64,000 bases of DNA from Brassica napus (taxonomy: Eukaryota; Streptophyta; Magnoliopsida; Brassicales; Brassicaceae): NCBI RefSeq assembly GCF_020379485.1, contig NW_026014713.1, positions 1 through 64,000 on the forward strand. The letters run 5' to 3'. The translations under genes were made by a program, and so were the position numbers. This document shows, in pieces, positions 23,318 through 33,932 of this stretch (position 1 is its first letter; every line of letters begins with the position of its first letter). The notes beneath the pieces were generated by a model that had not been told where the DNA came from, searched no databases, and was given only the letters and a program-made list of their open reading frames with translations.

Positions 23318-26300
23318 ATGGAAGAAAGCAAGAGCAAGGCTCTCTCGGTTGCGGTTACGTTGAAGGGTGGTACTAACTACCTGTTGTGGTCTCGCTTGGT
23401 GAAAGCGGCAGTTGGGAGCAAGGGTTTATGGAGCCATATCTCAGATGGAGCTCCGAAACCAGTTGCTAAAGAAGGAGAAGGCGGTCAAGAGCTGATGGTG
23501 GTAGATCAAGAGAAGTGGGATCAAGATGACTTGAAGGTGCTTACTGTACTACATGGGTCACTTGAAGCTTCAATCCTGGAAGCCTACAGCTACTGTGAGA
23601 CGCCAAAGGACCTGTGGGATACGCTCCAAAAGGTCTACGGTAACATCTCTAATCTGAGCCGTGTGTTTGAGTTGAAGAGATCAATCAACACACTTGTGCA
23701 AGAAGAGGTGGAGTTTACTAAACACTTGGGAAAGTTCAGAGCCTTATGGTCTGAGCTAGAGATGCTGAGGCCTAACACCACTGATCAAGATGTTCTCATG
23801 GAGAGAAGAGAGCAGGATCAAGTGTTTGGGTTGTTGCTCACCTTGAATCCGGTCTACAATGACCTCATCAAGCACATCTTGAGATCACCAAAGCTCCCTT
23901 CCCTTGAAGATGTATGTGCGCAGATACAAAGAGAGGAGGGATCAGTTGGGTTGTTTGGAGGAAAGGGGGAGCTTACACTCGCAAATCAAGCTGATGCTAT
24001 CCAAGCAAACAAAGCGGCTTACAATGAAGGGAAGTTTGGAGGAAAGTGTGATCATTGCAAGAAGCAGGGCCATAAGAGGAGCCAATGCTGGATTCTACAC
24101 CCTCACCTCAAGCCTACCAAGTTCATGAGGGATAGAGAGGCAAGGGCGCATCTGTCTGATGGAGCTAGTGAAGCTGGAACATCCGGAGCTGGACAGGCCA
24201 TGCGAGAAGGTGAAGGGAAGGCCTTAACCACTCAGCACACTCCGGGGAAGAGCACTGATGGTGAGATGATAAGGAGATCAGACATTGATGCCCTTATCAA
24301 AGCTCTCAAGGAGAATGGTAACTGTATGAACACTCCTCTAGGATATTCTCTTGCTGCATCATACATAGATAGAACTCATGGTTATCTAAGTCATAACAGT
24401 GAGATAAATGATGCATCTAGATTTCTAAACAGCTTGAATGATTTGCCTAGAACACTTGCTGCTAAAAATGTGATAAAACCTTTGATTGTAGATTCAGGTG
24501 CATCACATCACATGATTAGTGACACTAGTCTCATTAAGGATATAGAACCTGCTTGTGGAAATGTGATGATTGCAAATGGTGATAGAATTGCAATTAAAGG
24601 GATAGGAAATCTAAATCTGTTTGATAAGGAGTCTAAAGCTTTCTATATGCCTGAATTCACATCAAATTTATTATCTGTTAAAAGATGTACTACTGATCTA
24701 CATTGTAATGTTATCTTTAGTCCTAATGATGTGAAGTTTCAGGATATTGACACAAGAAAGATGATTGGCAAGGGAGTTACCAAAGGAGAGCTTTATATGC
24801 TAGAAGACATAGCTCCCATTTCAAATTCAAGTTTCTCGTTTAGTTCTATCTCTAGTTTGAATAATGATGCATTATGGCATGCTAGATTAGGTCATCCACA
24901 TGTTAGGGCTTTAAGCTTAATGTTACCAGGTGTCATGTTTAAAAATAATGAATGTGAAGCATGTATCTTGGGCAAACATTGTAAGACAGTCTTTAAAAAC
25001 TCAACTACTATATATGAGAAATGCTTTGATCTTGTGCATTCTGATGTTTGGACTGCTCCTTGCTTGTCTAGGGAAAATTATAAGTACTTTGTAACATTCA
25101 TTGATGAAAAATCCAAATACACCTGGATAACACTCATTAAAACTAAGGATAGAGTTCTTGAAGCATTTAAAAACTTTCAAGCTTATGTATCTAACCATTA
25201 TAATGCCAAGCTTAAGATTTTCAGATCAGATAATGGTGGGGAATATACAAGCAATGCCTTCAAGCAACATCTAGCCTTACACGGAATCCTTCATCAAACT
25301 AGCTGTCCTTACACTCCACAACAAAATGGTGTGGCTGAGAGAAAGAACAGACATCTAATGGAGGTTGCAAGATCAATGATGTTTCAAACCAATGTCCCAA
25401 AGAGATTTTGGAGTGATGCTGTGATCTCAGCCTGCTACTTGATCAACCGAATTCCTACAAGAGTCTTGGAAGATCAATCACCGTTTGAAGTACTGAATAA
25501 GGTCAAGCCATCTCTAAGCCATTTGAGAGTGTTCGGAAGCCTATGTTATGTGCTGATTCCAGGAGACATGAGGAACAAGTTGGAGCCTAAGAGTACCAAA
25601 GCCATGTTTGTGGGATACTCAACAACACAAAGAGGATACAAATGCTTTGATCCGCAAACAAGAAGACTTCTAGTTTCAAGGGACGTAAAGTTCATAGAAA
25701 CTAAAGGTTACTATGAAGAAAGGAGCTGGGAAGATCTGGAAGATCTAGCTCAACCATCTGATAAGGCCGCGAGTCTTAGGATGATCTTGGATGGTCTTGG
25801 GATCAATACAACCCAGGATCCAAAAGGGCGAGAAGCACCAGTTCAAAATGAAGCTGAAGACACATCCCATGCTGATCATGAAGGGGGAAACAAGTCTGAT
25901 ACAGCTCATGAGAATGAAGGGAGCTCAAGTCCTGATCAACAAGTGATGCACAATGAAGATGCAACTGAAGAAAGAAGAGATCAGATGGAGATACAACCTG
26001 AAGAAAGGGAAGAGGTACTGAATGAAACGGCTATAGAGCCTGATGTGGTCAGTGAGCCACTTATGGAGACAGTGCCATTAAGAAGAAGTACGAGAGTAAG
26101 GAAGGATCCATCTAACTGGACCAATACCAGAGTCTATTACAATGCTCAAGCCGTTGCACATCCTAGTCAAGCTGTCTGTTCATTTGCCGAGTTCCCAAAC
26201 GAGCATTGTGCCTTTATGACAAGTTTGGATACAAGCTACATACCAAGGACATATGAGGAGGCAATGAAAGACAAAGAGTGGAGAAACTCAGTTGCGGATG

Positions 26301-27790
26301 AGGCTGATGCTATGGTTAAGAATGGAACCTGGTATGAGAGTGAGCTGCCTCAAGGGAAGAAGGCAGTATCATGTAAATGGATATTTACAATCAAGTATAG
26401 ACCAGATGGGACGGTTGATAGGAAGAAGACCAGGCTTGTGGCTAGAGGGTTTACACAGACATATGGAGAGGACTACATAGACACATTTGCTCCAGTAGCT
26501 AAGCTTCACACCATCAGAATCATCTTATCAATTGCTACTAACCTTGAATGGGGATTGTGGCAAATGGATGTGAAGAATGCATTTCTACAAGGGGAACTTG
26601 AAGATGAGGTGTATATGCAGCCTCCTCCGGGTCTTGAGAGTCTTGTGAAGCCAGGGAATGTCCTAAGATTGAAGAAGGCTATCTATGGATTGAAGCAATC
26701 ACCTAGAGCCTGGTACCACAAGCTGAGTACTACACTGAATGGAAAAGGCTTCAGGAAGTCTGAACTGGACCATACCTTGTTCACTCTAAACACAACCTCA
26801 GGTATCATCTGTCTATTGGTCTATGTTGATGACATTATCATTACTGGGAGTGATAAGGTTGGAATACAAGAAACCAAAGACTATCTCAAGTCTGTGTTTG
26901 AGATTAAAGATCTTGGAGAGATGAAATACTTTCTTGGGATTGAGATTTGTAGATCCAAGGAAGGATTATTCATGTCCCAAAGAAAATATACACTTGATCT
27001 TTTGAAAGATGCAGGTAAATTTGGAGGACAAACCGCGAAAATGCCAATGGAGGATGGGTACAAAGTACCAAGAGAGGGGGAGCTTGAAGACAGCAAGCTG
27101 TTCCATGACCCTAAGCTTTATAGGAAGCTAGTGGGTAAGCTAATCTACCTAACAATCACACGACCTGATATCTGCTTTGCTGTGAATCAGGTGAGTCAAC
27201 ACATGCAAGCTCCAAAGGATCACCATTGGAGAATGGTAGATAGAGTGCTAAGCTACCTCAACGGATCACCAGGCCAAGGAGTCTGGATGGGATGCAATGG
27301 GAGTACAGAAGTTGTTGGCTACTGTGATGCAGATTGGGCTGGAGATAGAGCAGACAGAAGATCTACAACCGGCTACTGCACCTTCATTGGAGGGAACCTT
27401 GTGACTTGGAAGAGCAAGAAGCAGAAGGTGGTCTCATGTTCTAGTGCGGAGGCAGAGTATAGAGCAATGCTGAAGCTCACTAATGAGTTGGTATGGATCA
27501 AGGGGATCTTGAAGCACATTGAGATTGAGCAAGTGGCGCCAATGACAATGCATTGTGATAACCAAGCCGCAATCCACATTGCCTCCAACTCAGTCTTCCA
27601 TGAGAGAACCAAGCACATTGAAGTGGATTGTCACAAGGTGAGGCAGATGATAGTCTTGGGAGTGATTCTGCCATGCTATACAAGGAGTGAGGATCAACTG
27701 GCTGATGTGTTCACAAAAGCGGCAAGGATGAAGACAATGGAGTCCATCTACATCAGGTTGGGACTCATTGATCTTTCACCTAGGAGCTGA
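23318..27790 (+). CDS. Copia-1 Gag-Pol polyprotein (1490 aa, intact)
   Basis: Order is Gag, protease, integrase, reverse transcriptase, RNase H, as in Ty1/copia. Gag occupies residues ~1-300 with a zinc knuckle CDHCKKQGHKRSQC at ~244-257. The protease active site is DSGASHH near 392. The integrase has the HHCC-type WHARLGHPH (~518) and catalytic residues in HSDVW (~575), RSDNGGEY (~635) and NGVAERKN (~676). A variable acidic linker follows (~820-920). RT shows LWQMDVKNAFLQGE (~1080) and YVDDIIITGSD (~1169). RNase H shows CDADWAGDRADRRSTTGYC (~1336) and HCDNQAAIH (~1412). There are no stops or shifts and all catalytic motifs are present, so it is probably functional. It is processed to particle and enzyme proteins that copy the element RNA and insert the DNA. 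The start MEESKSK is the first Met after the leader. Confidence 0.96.
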   Translation: MEESKSKALSVAVTLKGGTNYLLWSRLVKAAVGSKGLWSHISDGAPKPVAKEGEGGQELMVVDQEKWDQDDLKVLTVLHGSLEASILEAYSYCETPKDLWDTLQKVYGNISNLSRVFELKRSINTLVQEEVEFTKHLGKFRALWSELEMLRPNTTDQDVLMERREQDQVFGLLLTLNPVYNDLIKHILRSPKLPSLEDVCAQIQREEGSVGLFGGKGELTLANQADAIQANKAAYNEGKFGGKCDHCKKQGHKRSQCWILHPHLKPTKFMRDREARAHLSDGASEAGTSGAGQAMREGEGKALTTQHTPGKSTDGEMIRRSDIDALIKALKENGNCMNTPLGYSLAASYIDRTHGYLSHNSEINDASRFLNSLNDLPRTLAAKNVIKPLIVDSGASHHMISDTSLIKDIEPACGNVMIANGDRIAIKGIGNLNLFDKESKAFYMPEFTSNLLSVKRCTTDLHCNVIFSPNDVKFQDIDTRKMIGKGVTKGELYMLEDIAPISNSSFSFSSISSLNNDALWHARLGHPHVRALSLMLPGVMFKNNECEACILGKHCKTVFKNSTTIYEKCFDLVHSDVWTAPCLSRENYKYFVTFIDEKSKYTWITLIKTKDRVLEAFKNFQAYVSNHYNAKLKIFRSDNGGEYTSNAFKQHLALHGILHQTSCPYTPQQNGVAERKNRHLMEVARSMMFQTNVPKRFWSDAVISACYLINRIPTRVLEDQSPFEVLNKVKPSLSHLRVFGSLCYVLIPGDMRNKLEPKSTKAMFVGYSTTQRGYKCFDPQTRRLLVSRDVKFIETKGYYEERSWEDLEDLAQPSDKAASLRMILDGLGINTTQDPKGREAPVQNEAEDTSHADHEGGNKSDTAHENEGSSSPDQQVMHNEDATEERRDQMEIQPEEREEVLNETAIEPDVVSEPLMETVPLRRSTRVRKDPSNWTNTRVYYNAQAVAHPSQAVCSFAEFPNEHCAFMTSLDTSYIPRTYEEAMKDKEWRNSVADEADAMVKNGTWYESELPQGKKAVSCKWIFTIKYRPDGTVDRKKTRLVARGFTQTYGEDYIDTFAPVAKLHTIRIILSIATNLEWGLWQMDVKNAFLQGELEDEVYMQPPPGLESLVKPGNVLRLKKAIYGLKQSPRAWYHKLSTTLNGKGFRKSELDHTLFTLNTTSGIICLLVYVDDIIITGSDKVGIQETKDYLKSVFEIKDLGEMKYFLGIEICRSKEGLFMSQRKYTLDLLKDAGKFGGQTAKMPMEDGYKVPREGELEDSKLFHDPKLYRKLVGKLIYLTITRPDICFAVNQVSQHMQAPKDHHWRMVDRVLSYLNGSPGQGVWMGCNGSTEVVGYCDADWAGDRADRRSTTGYCTFIGGNLVTWKSKKQKVVSCSSAEAEYRAMLKLTNELVWIKGILKHIEIEQVAPMTMHCDNQAAIHIASNSVFHERTKHIEVDCHKVRQMIVLGVILPCYTRSEDQLADVFTKAARMKTMESIYIRLGLIDLSPRS

Positions 27791-27927
27791 GCCCCTTACT
27801 ATGAGGTCTTTACTCTTTTTCCCTCATCAAAGTTTTGTCCCAATGGGTTTTCTTTGGTGAGGTTTTTAATGAGGAAGATCTCATAGTGTCCAAGCTTAGA
27901 CTTCACAAAGCTAAGCTTGAGGGGGAG
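27791..27927 (+). promoter_or_regulatory. Copia-1 3' untranslated region and polypurine tract
   Basis: Contains the motif GTTTTGTCCCAATGGG followed by AGGTTTTTAATGAGG (about 27822-27874). It is conserved in all copia copies here and, in modified form, in element X and the gypsy LTR. The polypurine tract GAGGGGGAG (27919-27927) abuts the 3' LTR. Confidence 0.88.
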
Positions 27928-28511
27928 TGTTGAAGAGTTAAGTATAAAGATGTGAAGCACAAAGGGGGTTAAGACTGAAGGGAGTATGTTAAGCATTGGT
28001 GTGATGGGAGAGGTTCACAATGGCCTGACCGTACAAGGCCGTACAAGGCCGTACGGTCCGTACACATTCAGATAAGTGAAACCTCGACCACACGGTCACA
28101 AGAAGTTACCCGAGTAACTCATGTGGAAAGGAGAGGCTTTGGCTGATGGATCAGACCGTTGGAGGATAAGAAGAGGCCCGGCTTGACAGGCTGGCACAGC
28201 TGGAAAGGCAAGAGCATCTTGGTCCAAGATGCCAGATACTCCAAGCATGTGGAGAAGCTGATTGGCCGGTCTAAAGAAAGCTTATCCTCTCCTTGTTGAC
28301 TTCACATGCTTAGCTTAGCTCTTTGATTTCGAAAACCCTTATGATCTCACACTATATATTGTAACTCTTGTCATTAATAATAAGACATACAGTTCTGAGT
28401 TTATCTCTCTAAGTTCATACTCTCTTAATCATGATTCTAGTCTAATCTCTTCATAATCTCTCATTCTGTTCCTTAATCTTCTCTAAATCATTTCATTCTC
28501 TTAATCTTTCA
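27928..28511 (+). repeat. Copia-1 3' LTR
   Basis: 584 bp, begins TGTTGAAG directly after the polypurine tract and ends CTTTCA before the GCTTC duplication at 28512-28516. One substitution (28178) from the 5' LTR. Confidence 0.95.
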
Positions 28512-29820
28512 GCTTCAAGCCCAAGTCGTGTCTTGAGAGCTCCCATACACCTTCTTCTCGTTCCTTGAGGCTCTCCATTGTACCTGTTCCTTTTTGAGCA
28601 CTAATGGGACAGAACAAGTGCATTATACTTGAAGTAGAAGTTTTAAGAACATTGCACTTGAAACTATGACCTGTTATAAAACTTTGCCAATATTGAATCA
28701 GGTAACTAACTTCACTTATGTTGGTACCTTTCAAGGAGAGTTGCATGGATTCAGTTGGGCTCGTTATCTCTTTTGACACAAGATCATATTCAACACTTGT
28801 TTCAAGAGCTGACTGTCCACATGCCTCCTTTGGATAAATGAATAAGATTGGTGCTTCTGGACATCTCTCCTCTTCACCTGTACTTTCCTCAGCTTGTTTT
28901 GGACAAGACAAGTGTGTTATCATGTCCTCAGAATTATTTGAAACAACTTGAGGAAGTAGATTACTTACCTTGGTTTGTTCGGCACCGGCAGTCCTAGTGA
29001 TCTCACAATCTGATTTTTCCTGCTGATCTGAGTTCAAGGTTAGCACTTCTTGTTCTACGAGCTTCCTTTTCTTGTATAGATCCATGTATAAGAGCTTGCT
29101 AGATGTGGCTTCCTTCATTGGAGATTTCAGAGAAGTGTGGCCTTTGGATGCATACTTCTTCCTCAGTAGCAACTTCAGATCTTTCCAAGTGGTGATAGCT
29201 GGTTCCCTATAGTACCTGCGATCATCTTCTTCTTGCAACAACCACTTAAAAACGTTTCCTTTGAGCTGAGACATCACATAAGCCAAGGCATCTCTCTTCG
29301 GGATTTTGTTGTAGCACAGCCACTTCTCCATTGTTCTTTCACACTTCAAATAATCACCTTCCCCTGTAAAAAAATAAAGTTGAGGCTTAGTGACAATTTG
29401 ATTGTAAGAAGAATGAATATTTGATTTAGGAGTGCGAGAAGCTTGATGAGGTCTGCTCAAAGTGTGGGCTGGCTGTTTGTAAGACTGTTGTCCACGTCCT
29501 GCTTCCTCTTCCTTATACCACTTATGCTTGCTTGATTTGTTTTGAACAGAATCTTGTGGTCTAGGCTCAAGCTTTTGTTTGTCCATTCTCTTTTTATTTT
29601 TCTGCCTAAGATCATCAGTTTGCTGCAGAAACTTTTGTCTAAGTTCCTTTCGAAATCCACCCATGTTGGTATCCAACATCTGTTGCATTTGAGCATTCAT
29701 AGATTTAAGTAACAGCCTTTCTTCCTTAGTGAGTTTTCCTTTCTGATCTCCTGCCATTGTACCTGAGACAGAAAACAACACACAGCAGTAACAAGTTCTA
29801 CAGAGAAAACAAAAAATCAA
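28512..29820 (-). pseudogene. Element X copy B gag-like frame, N-terminal part (split by Copia-1)
   Basis: First ~435 codons of the X frame, including the gag region (residues ~145-228). Only scattered differences from copy A are seen (YFFTG for YVFIG, GHSFK for GHNFK). Translation would run into the Copia-1 3' LTR and stop at once (LKD, stop near 28501). A truncated gag could therefore still be made from this copy; whether it is expressed is unknown. The likely start is the Met of MAGDQKG at 29757. Confidence 0.82.
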
Positions 29821-30500
29821 TTTGCAAAACCAGAAACAGATTCTAATTGAAGCTTAAAACCTTACAAAATTCTTAGAACAAATTCAAAACTCAACCAATG
29901 ATTCAAAACAAATCAAAACTAATCAGAACAGAATTGATAAATCACAAACCTAACAGATCAGATTGATTTTCGAACTAGACCACAAAAAATAGAGAGGTAG
30001 ATTTCGATTTCAGATTCAAGAGCAGATTTTTTTTCAAAAGAAAAATAACAAAAACGAAATCAATCAAACTTGCACTACACGGATCAGGTTTCAAAAGATC
30101 AATCAACACACGATCAGAGATGATATGATAACAGATGATGAGATTTAGATCAAGCAAGAACAGATCTAAAACAATAAGAACAGATCGACTGCAATCAACA
30201 AACAGATTCAGATCAAGCAATCAGATAACTTGATAAACAAGGATCCGAACAGTCTATTACCCAAAACAAGATCTAATTAATCCAAATTCTTTAGATTTCT
30301 TCACAAGGAACACAGATCAACACGAAATCAAAGAGTATATGAAGAGACTTCACCAGATTCGTGATCAAAAACACTTAAATCTAACAGATTTCAACAACAG
30401 AAACACAGATCGATCAAAATCTCAACAGAATATGAAGAGATCAATTCGAAAACAGATAGAAATCAACACACTTCCCTTCCAGAGTTGCTCTGATACCACT
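29821..30500 (-). other. Element X copy B leader with primer binding site
   Basis: 680 bp leader, nearly identical to copy A (19583-20262). Primer binding site TGGTATCAGAGC on the minus strand at 30487-30498, then a two-base spacer to LTR3. No separate gene seen. Confidence 0.8.
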
Positions 30501-31278
30501 TAATGAGATCCTAGGATGATGCTCTGGAACAGATGGGATAATCCTTGCAGAAACGAATCAACAGACTCAAGCTTCTCAAGGTATGTGGATCGAATGGTGA
30601 CACAAGAGGCTGCGGAAAGGCTTCTTGATACTCCTAGGCTTAGATCGGATATGACACACCTCTCTAAAGCCCTTGGGCGTTGGATATTACACACCAACAG
30701 ACTGGATATTACACACCAGACACACTTCAACTCACCAAAGACAAGAGAGAAGAGAGAAAAAGGTTTTTGATAAAAGATTGCTTAATGATCATGGGGGGTC
30801 ACGACCAGAATATAAAGAGAGGCCCTTGTACATGCACAAGGTCTCGAAAATAGAAATAAAAATAAAGGGAACAGGCTCCCTTGGAAACTAAACAAAGACC
30901 AAGTTTTCGAAATTATTCAAAAACATAAAACATATGATAAAAATAACATAAGATAGATAATGTGGTTGGTCCGGGATCATCATCTAGGAGATGTGAAAGT
31001 AAACTTGTGGCCTCGTTAAAAACCTTCCTTTGGAAAACCCAGTGGGACAAAACCAAAGGTTAGGAAAAGAGCACACACAAGCTACTTGCCTAGATGATGA
31101 TCAGCTTGAAGGTGGAGTAGCTTGAATGATGGTTAAGGTGTCTTGGATGATCAAGCTTCGGCCAAGACTAATGTATTCTTCTTGTTTCCAAATGTTCTTC
31201 AAGGTTGCATCCTCAGCTACAAGCTCTTCAGGTTCAGGTTCATGCTTCCAGTCCTTGGTGCTTTCCATGATCACATCA
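30501..31278 (-). repeat. Element X LTR3 (5' LTR of copy B, right end of block)
   Basis: 778 bp. On the sense strand it begins TGATGTGATCATGG at the satellite junction, which sets the LTR start independently of the polypurine tract. It carries an isolated copy of the frame tail (to stop at 31101) with no upstream gag. Two differences from LTR2. It would promote minus-strand transcription of copy B. Confidence 0.92.
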
Positions 31279-33932
31279 CAAATACAGCTTCTTACATCGC
31301 GATTCATCCTGATTTGATTAGAATGACGAGGAAGTTGTCATATTCCCAAACAGGAAAACTGAGATCACCTGATTTGAATGTGGGATAACTTCTTCATCCT
31401 AATTCCTATGAGATTTATTCCACTTCCTGGTGATTCTCCACTTCCTGGTGATTCTCCACTTCTTTATGTATCCAAATACATCTTCCTACATCGCGATTCA
31501 TCCTGGTTTGATTAGAATGACGAGGAAGTTGTCATATTCCCAAACAGGAAAACTGGGATCACCTTATTTGAAAGTGAGATAACTTCTTCATCCTAATTCC
31601 TATGAGATTTATTCCACTTCCTGGTGATTCTCCACTTCTTTATGTATCCAAATACATCTTCTTACATCGCGATTCATCCTGGTTTGATTAGAATGACGAG
31701 GAAGTTGTCATATTCCCAAACAGGAAAACTGGGATCACCTGATTTTAAAGTGGGATAACTTCTTCATCCTAATTCCTATGAGATTTATTCCACTTCCTGG
31801 TGATTCTCCACTTCTTTATGTATCCAAATACATTTTCTTACATCGCGATTCATCCTGGTTTGATTAGAATGACGAGGAAGTTTTCATATTCCCAAACAGC
31901 AAAACGGGGATCACCTGATTTGAAAGTGGGATAACTTCTTCATCCTAATTCCTATGAGAATTATTCCACTTCCTGGTGATTCTCCACTACTTTTTGTATA
32001 CAAATACAGCTTCTTACATCGCGATTCATCCTGATTTGATTAGAATGACGAGGAAATTGTCATATTCCCAAACAGGAAAACTGGGATCACCTGATTTGAA
32101 AGTGGGATAACTTCTTCATCCTAATTTCTATGAGATTTATTCCACTTCCTGGTGATTCTCCACTTCTTTATGTATCCAAATACATCTTCTTACATCGCGA
32201 TTCATCCTGGTTTGATTAGAATGACGAGGAAGTTGTCATATTCCCAAACAGGAAAACTGGGATCACCTGATTTGAAAGTGGGATAACTTCTTCATCCTAT
32301 TTCCTATGAGAATTATTCCACTTCCTGGTGATTCTCCACTACTTTTTGTATACAAATACAGCTTCTAACATCGTGATTCATCCTGATTTGATAAGAATGA
32401 CGAGGAAGTTGTCATATTCCCAAACAGGAAAACTGGGATCACCTGATTTGAAAGTGGGATAACTTCTTCATCCTTATTCCTATGAGATTTATTCCACTTC
32501 CTGGTGATTCTCCACTTCTTTATGTATCCAAATACATCTTCTTACATCGCGATTCATCCTGGTTTGATTAGAATGACGAGGAAGTTGTCATATTCCCAAA
32601 CAGGAAAACTGGGATCACCTGATTTGAATGTGGGATAACTTCTTCATCCTAATTCCTATGAGAATTATTCCACTTCCTAGTGATTCTCCACTACTTTTTG
32701 TATACAAGCTTCTTACATCGGGATTCATCCTGATTTGATTAGAATGACGAGGAAGTTGTCATATTCCCAAACAGGAAAACTGGGATCACCTGATTTGAAA
32801 GTGGGATAACTTCTTCATCCTAATTCCTATGAGAATTATTCCACTTCCTGGTGATTCTCCACTACTTTTTGTATACAATTAGAGCTTCTTACATCGTGAT
32901 TAATCCTGATTTGATTAGAATGACGAAGAAGTTGTCATATTCCCAAACCGGAAAACTGGGGTCACCTGATTTTAAAGTGGGATAACTTCTTCATCCTAAT
33001 TCCTATGAGATTTATTCCACTTCCTGGTGATTCTCCACTTCTTTGTGTATCCAAATACATTTTCTTACATCGCGATTCATCCTGGTTTGATCAGAATGAC
33101 GAGGAAGTTGTCATATTCCCAAACAGGAAAACTGAGATCACCTGATTTGAAAGTGGGATAACTTCTTCATCCTAATTCCTATGAGAATTATTCAACTTCC
33201 TGGTGATTCTCCACTACTTTTTGTATACAAATAGAGCTTCTTACATTGCGATTAATCCTGATTTGATTAGAATGACGAGGAAGTTGTCATATTCCCAAAC
33301 AGGCAAACTGGGATCACCTGATTTGAAAGTGGGATAACTTCTTCATCCTAATTTCTATGAGATTTATTCCACTTCCTGGTGATTCTCCATTTCTTTATGT
33401 ATCCAAATACATCTTCTTACATCGCGATTCATCCTGGTTTGATTAGAATGACGAGGAAGTTGTCATATTCCCAAACAGGAAAACTGGGATCACCTGATTT
33501 GAAAGTGGGATAACTTCTTCATCCTAATTCCTATGAGAATTATTCCACTTCTGGTGATTCTCCACTACTTTTTGTATACAAGATTCTTACATCGGGATTC
33601 ATCCTGATTTGATTAGAATGACGAGGAAGTTGTCATATTCCCAAACAGGAAAACTGGGATCACCTGATTTGAAAGTGGGATAACTTCTTCATCCTAATTC
33701 CTATGAGAATTATTCCACTTCCTGGTGATTCTCCACTACTTTTTGTATACAAATAGAGCTTCTTACATTGCGATTAATCCTGATTTGATTAGAATGACCA
33801 GGAAGTTGTCATATTCCCAAACAGGAAAACTGGGGTCACCTGATTTTAAAGTGGGATAACTTCTTCATCCTAATTCCTATGAGATTAATTCCACTTCCTG
33901 GTGATTCTCCACTTCTTTATGTATCCAAATAC
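31279..33932. repeat. Satellite array 2 (about 15 monomers)
   Basis: Same ~176 bp satellite and register as array 1, starting with the CAAAT duplication. Copies here are more diverged: ATTGCGATTAATCC for ATCGCGATTCATCC, GATTTTAAAGTG, GGGGTCACC, and a short internal duplication of CTTCCTGGTGATTCTCCA at about 31430-31462. A five-monomer segment (~874 bp) is duplicated: TATACAAG followed by TTACATCGGG at about 32701 and 33575, and the TTAATCC variant at about 32874 and 33748. Confidence 0.93.

Larger units (their letters stand above)
22643..28511 (+). mobile_element. Copia-1, complete Ty1/copia retrotransposon (5869 bp)
   Basis: Full structure: 584 bp LTRs at 22643-23226 and 27928-28511, primer site immediately after the 5' LTR, one 1490-aa gag-pol frame, polypurine tract GAGGGGGAG at 27919-27927, and a 5 bp GCTTC duplication. 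The LTRs differ at one position (G at 22893, C at 28178), about 0.17 percent, so it is very young. It lies antisense within copy B of element X. Every part needed for autonomous movement is visible. Confidence 0.96.
15900..31278 (-). mobile_element. Tandem LTR retrotransposon block, non-autonomous Ty3/gypsy-like element X, LTR-int-LTR-int-LTR
   Basis: Three direct LTRs (15900-16676, 20263-21040, 30501-31278) alternate with two internal regions. The internal region is 3586 bp in copy A (16677-20262) and also exactly 3586 bp in copy B once Copia-1 and its 5 bp duplication are subtracted. Sense is the minus strand: each primer site (reverse complement GCTCTGATACCA) lies two bases from an LTR, and each polypurine tract abuts the next LTR. 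One CAAAT duplication flanks the whole block. The reading frame has a gag region but no protease, RT, RNase H or integrase motifs, so X depends on proteins from another element. The gypsy assignment rests on the gag type, the two-base LTR-PBS spacing and the similarity of its LTR-coded tail to the gypsy-type tail at 52682. Unequal recombination between LTRs, or insertion of a concatemer, would give this structure. Confidence 0.87.
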
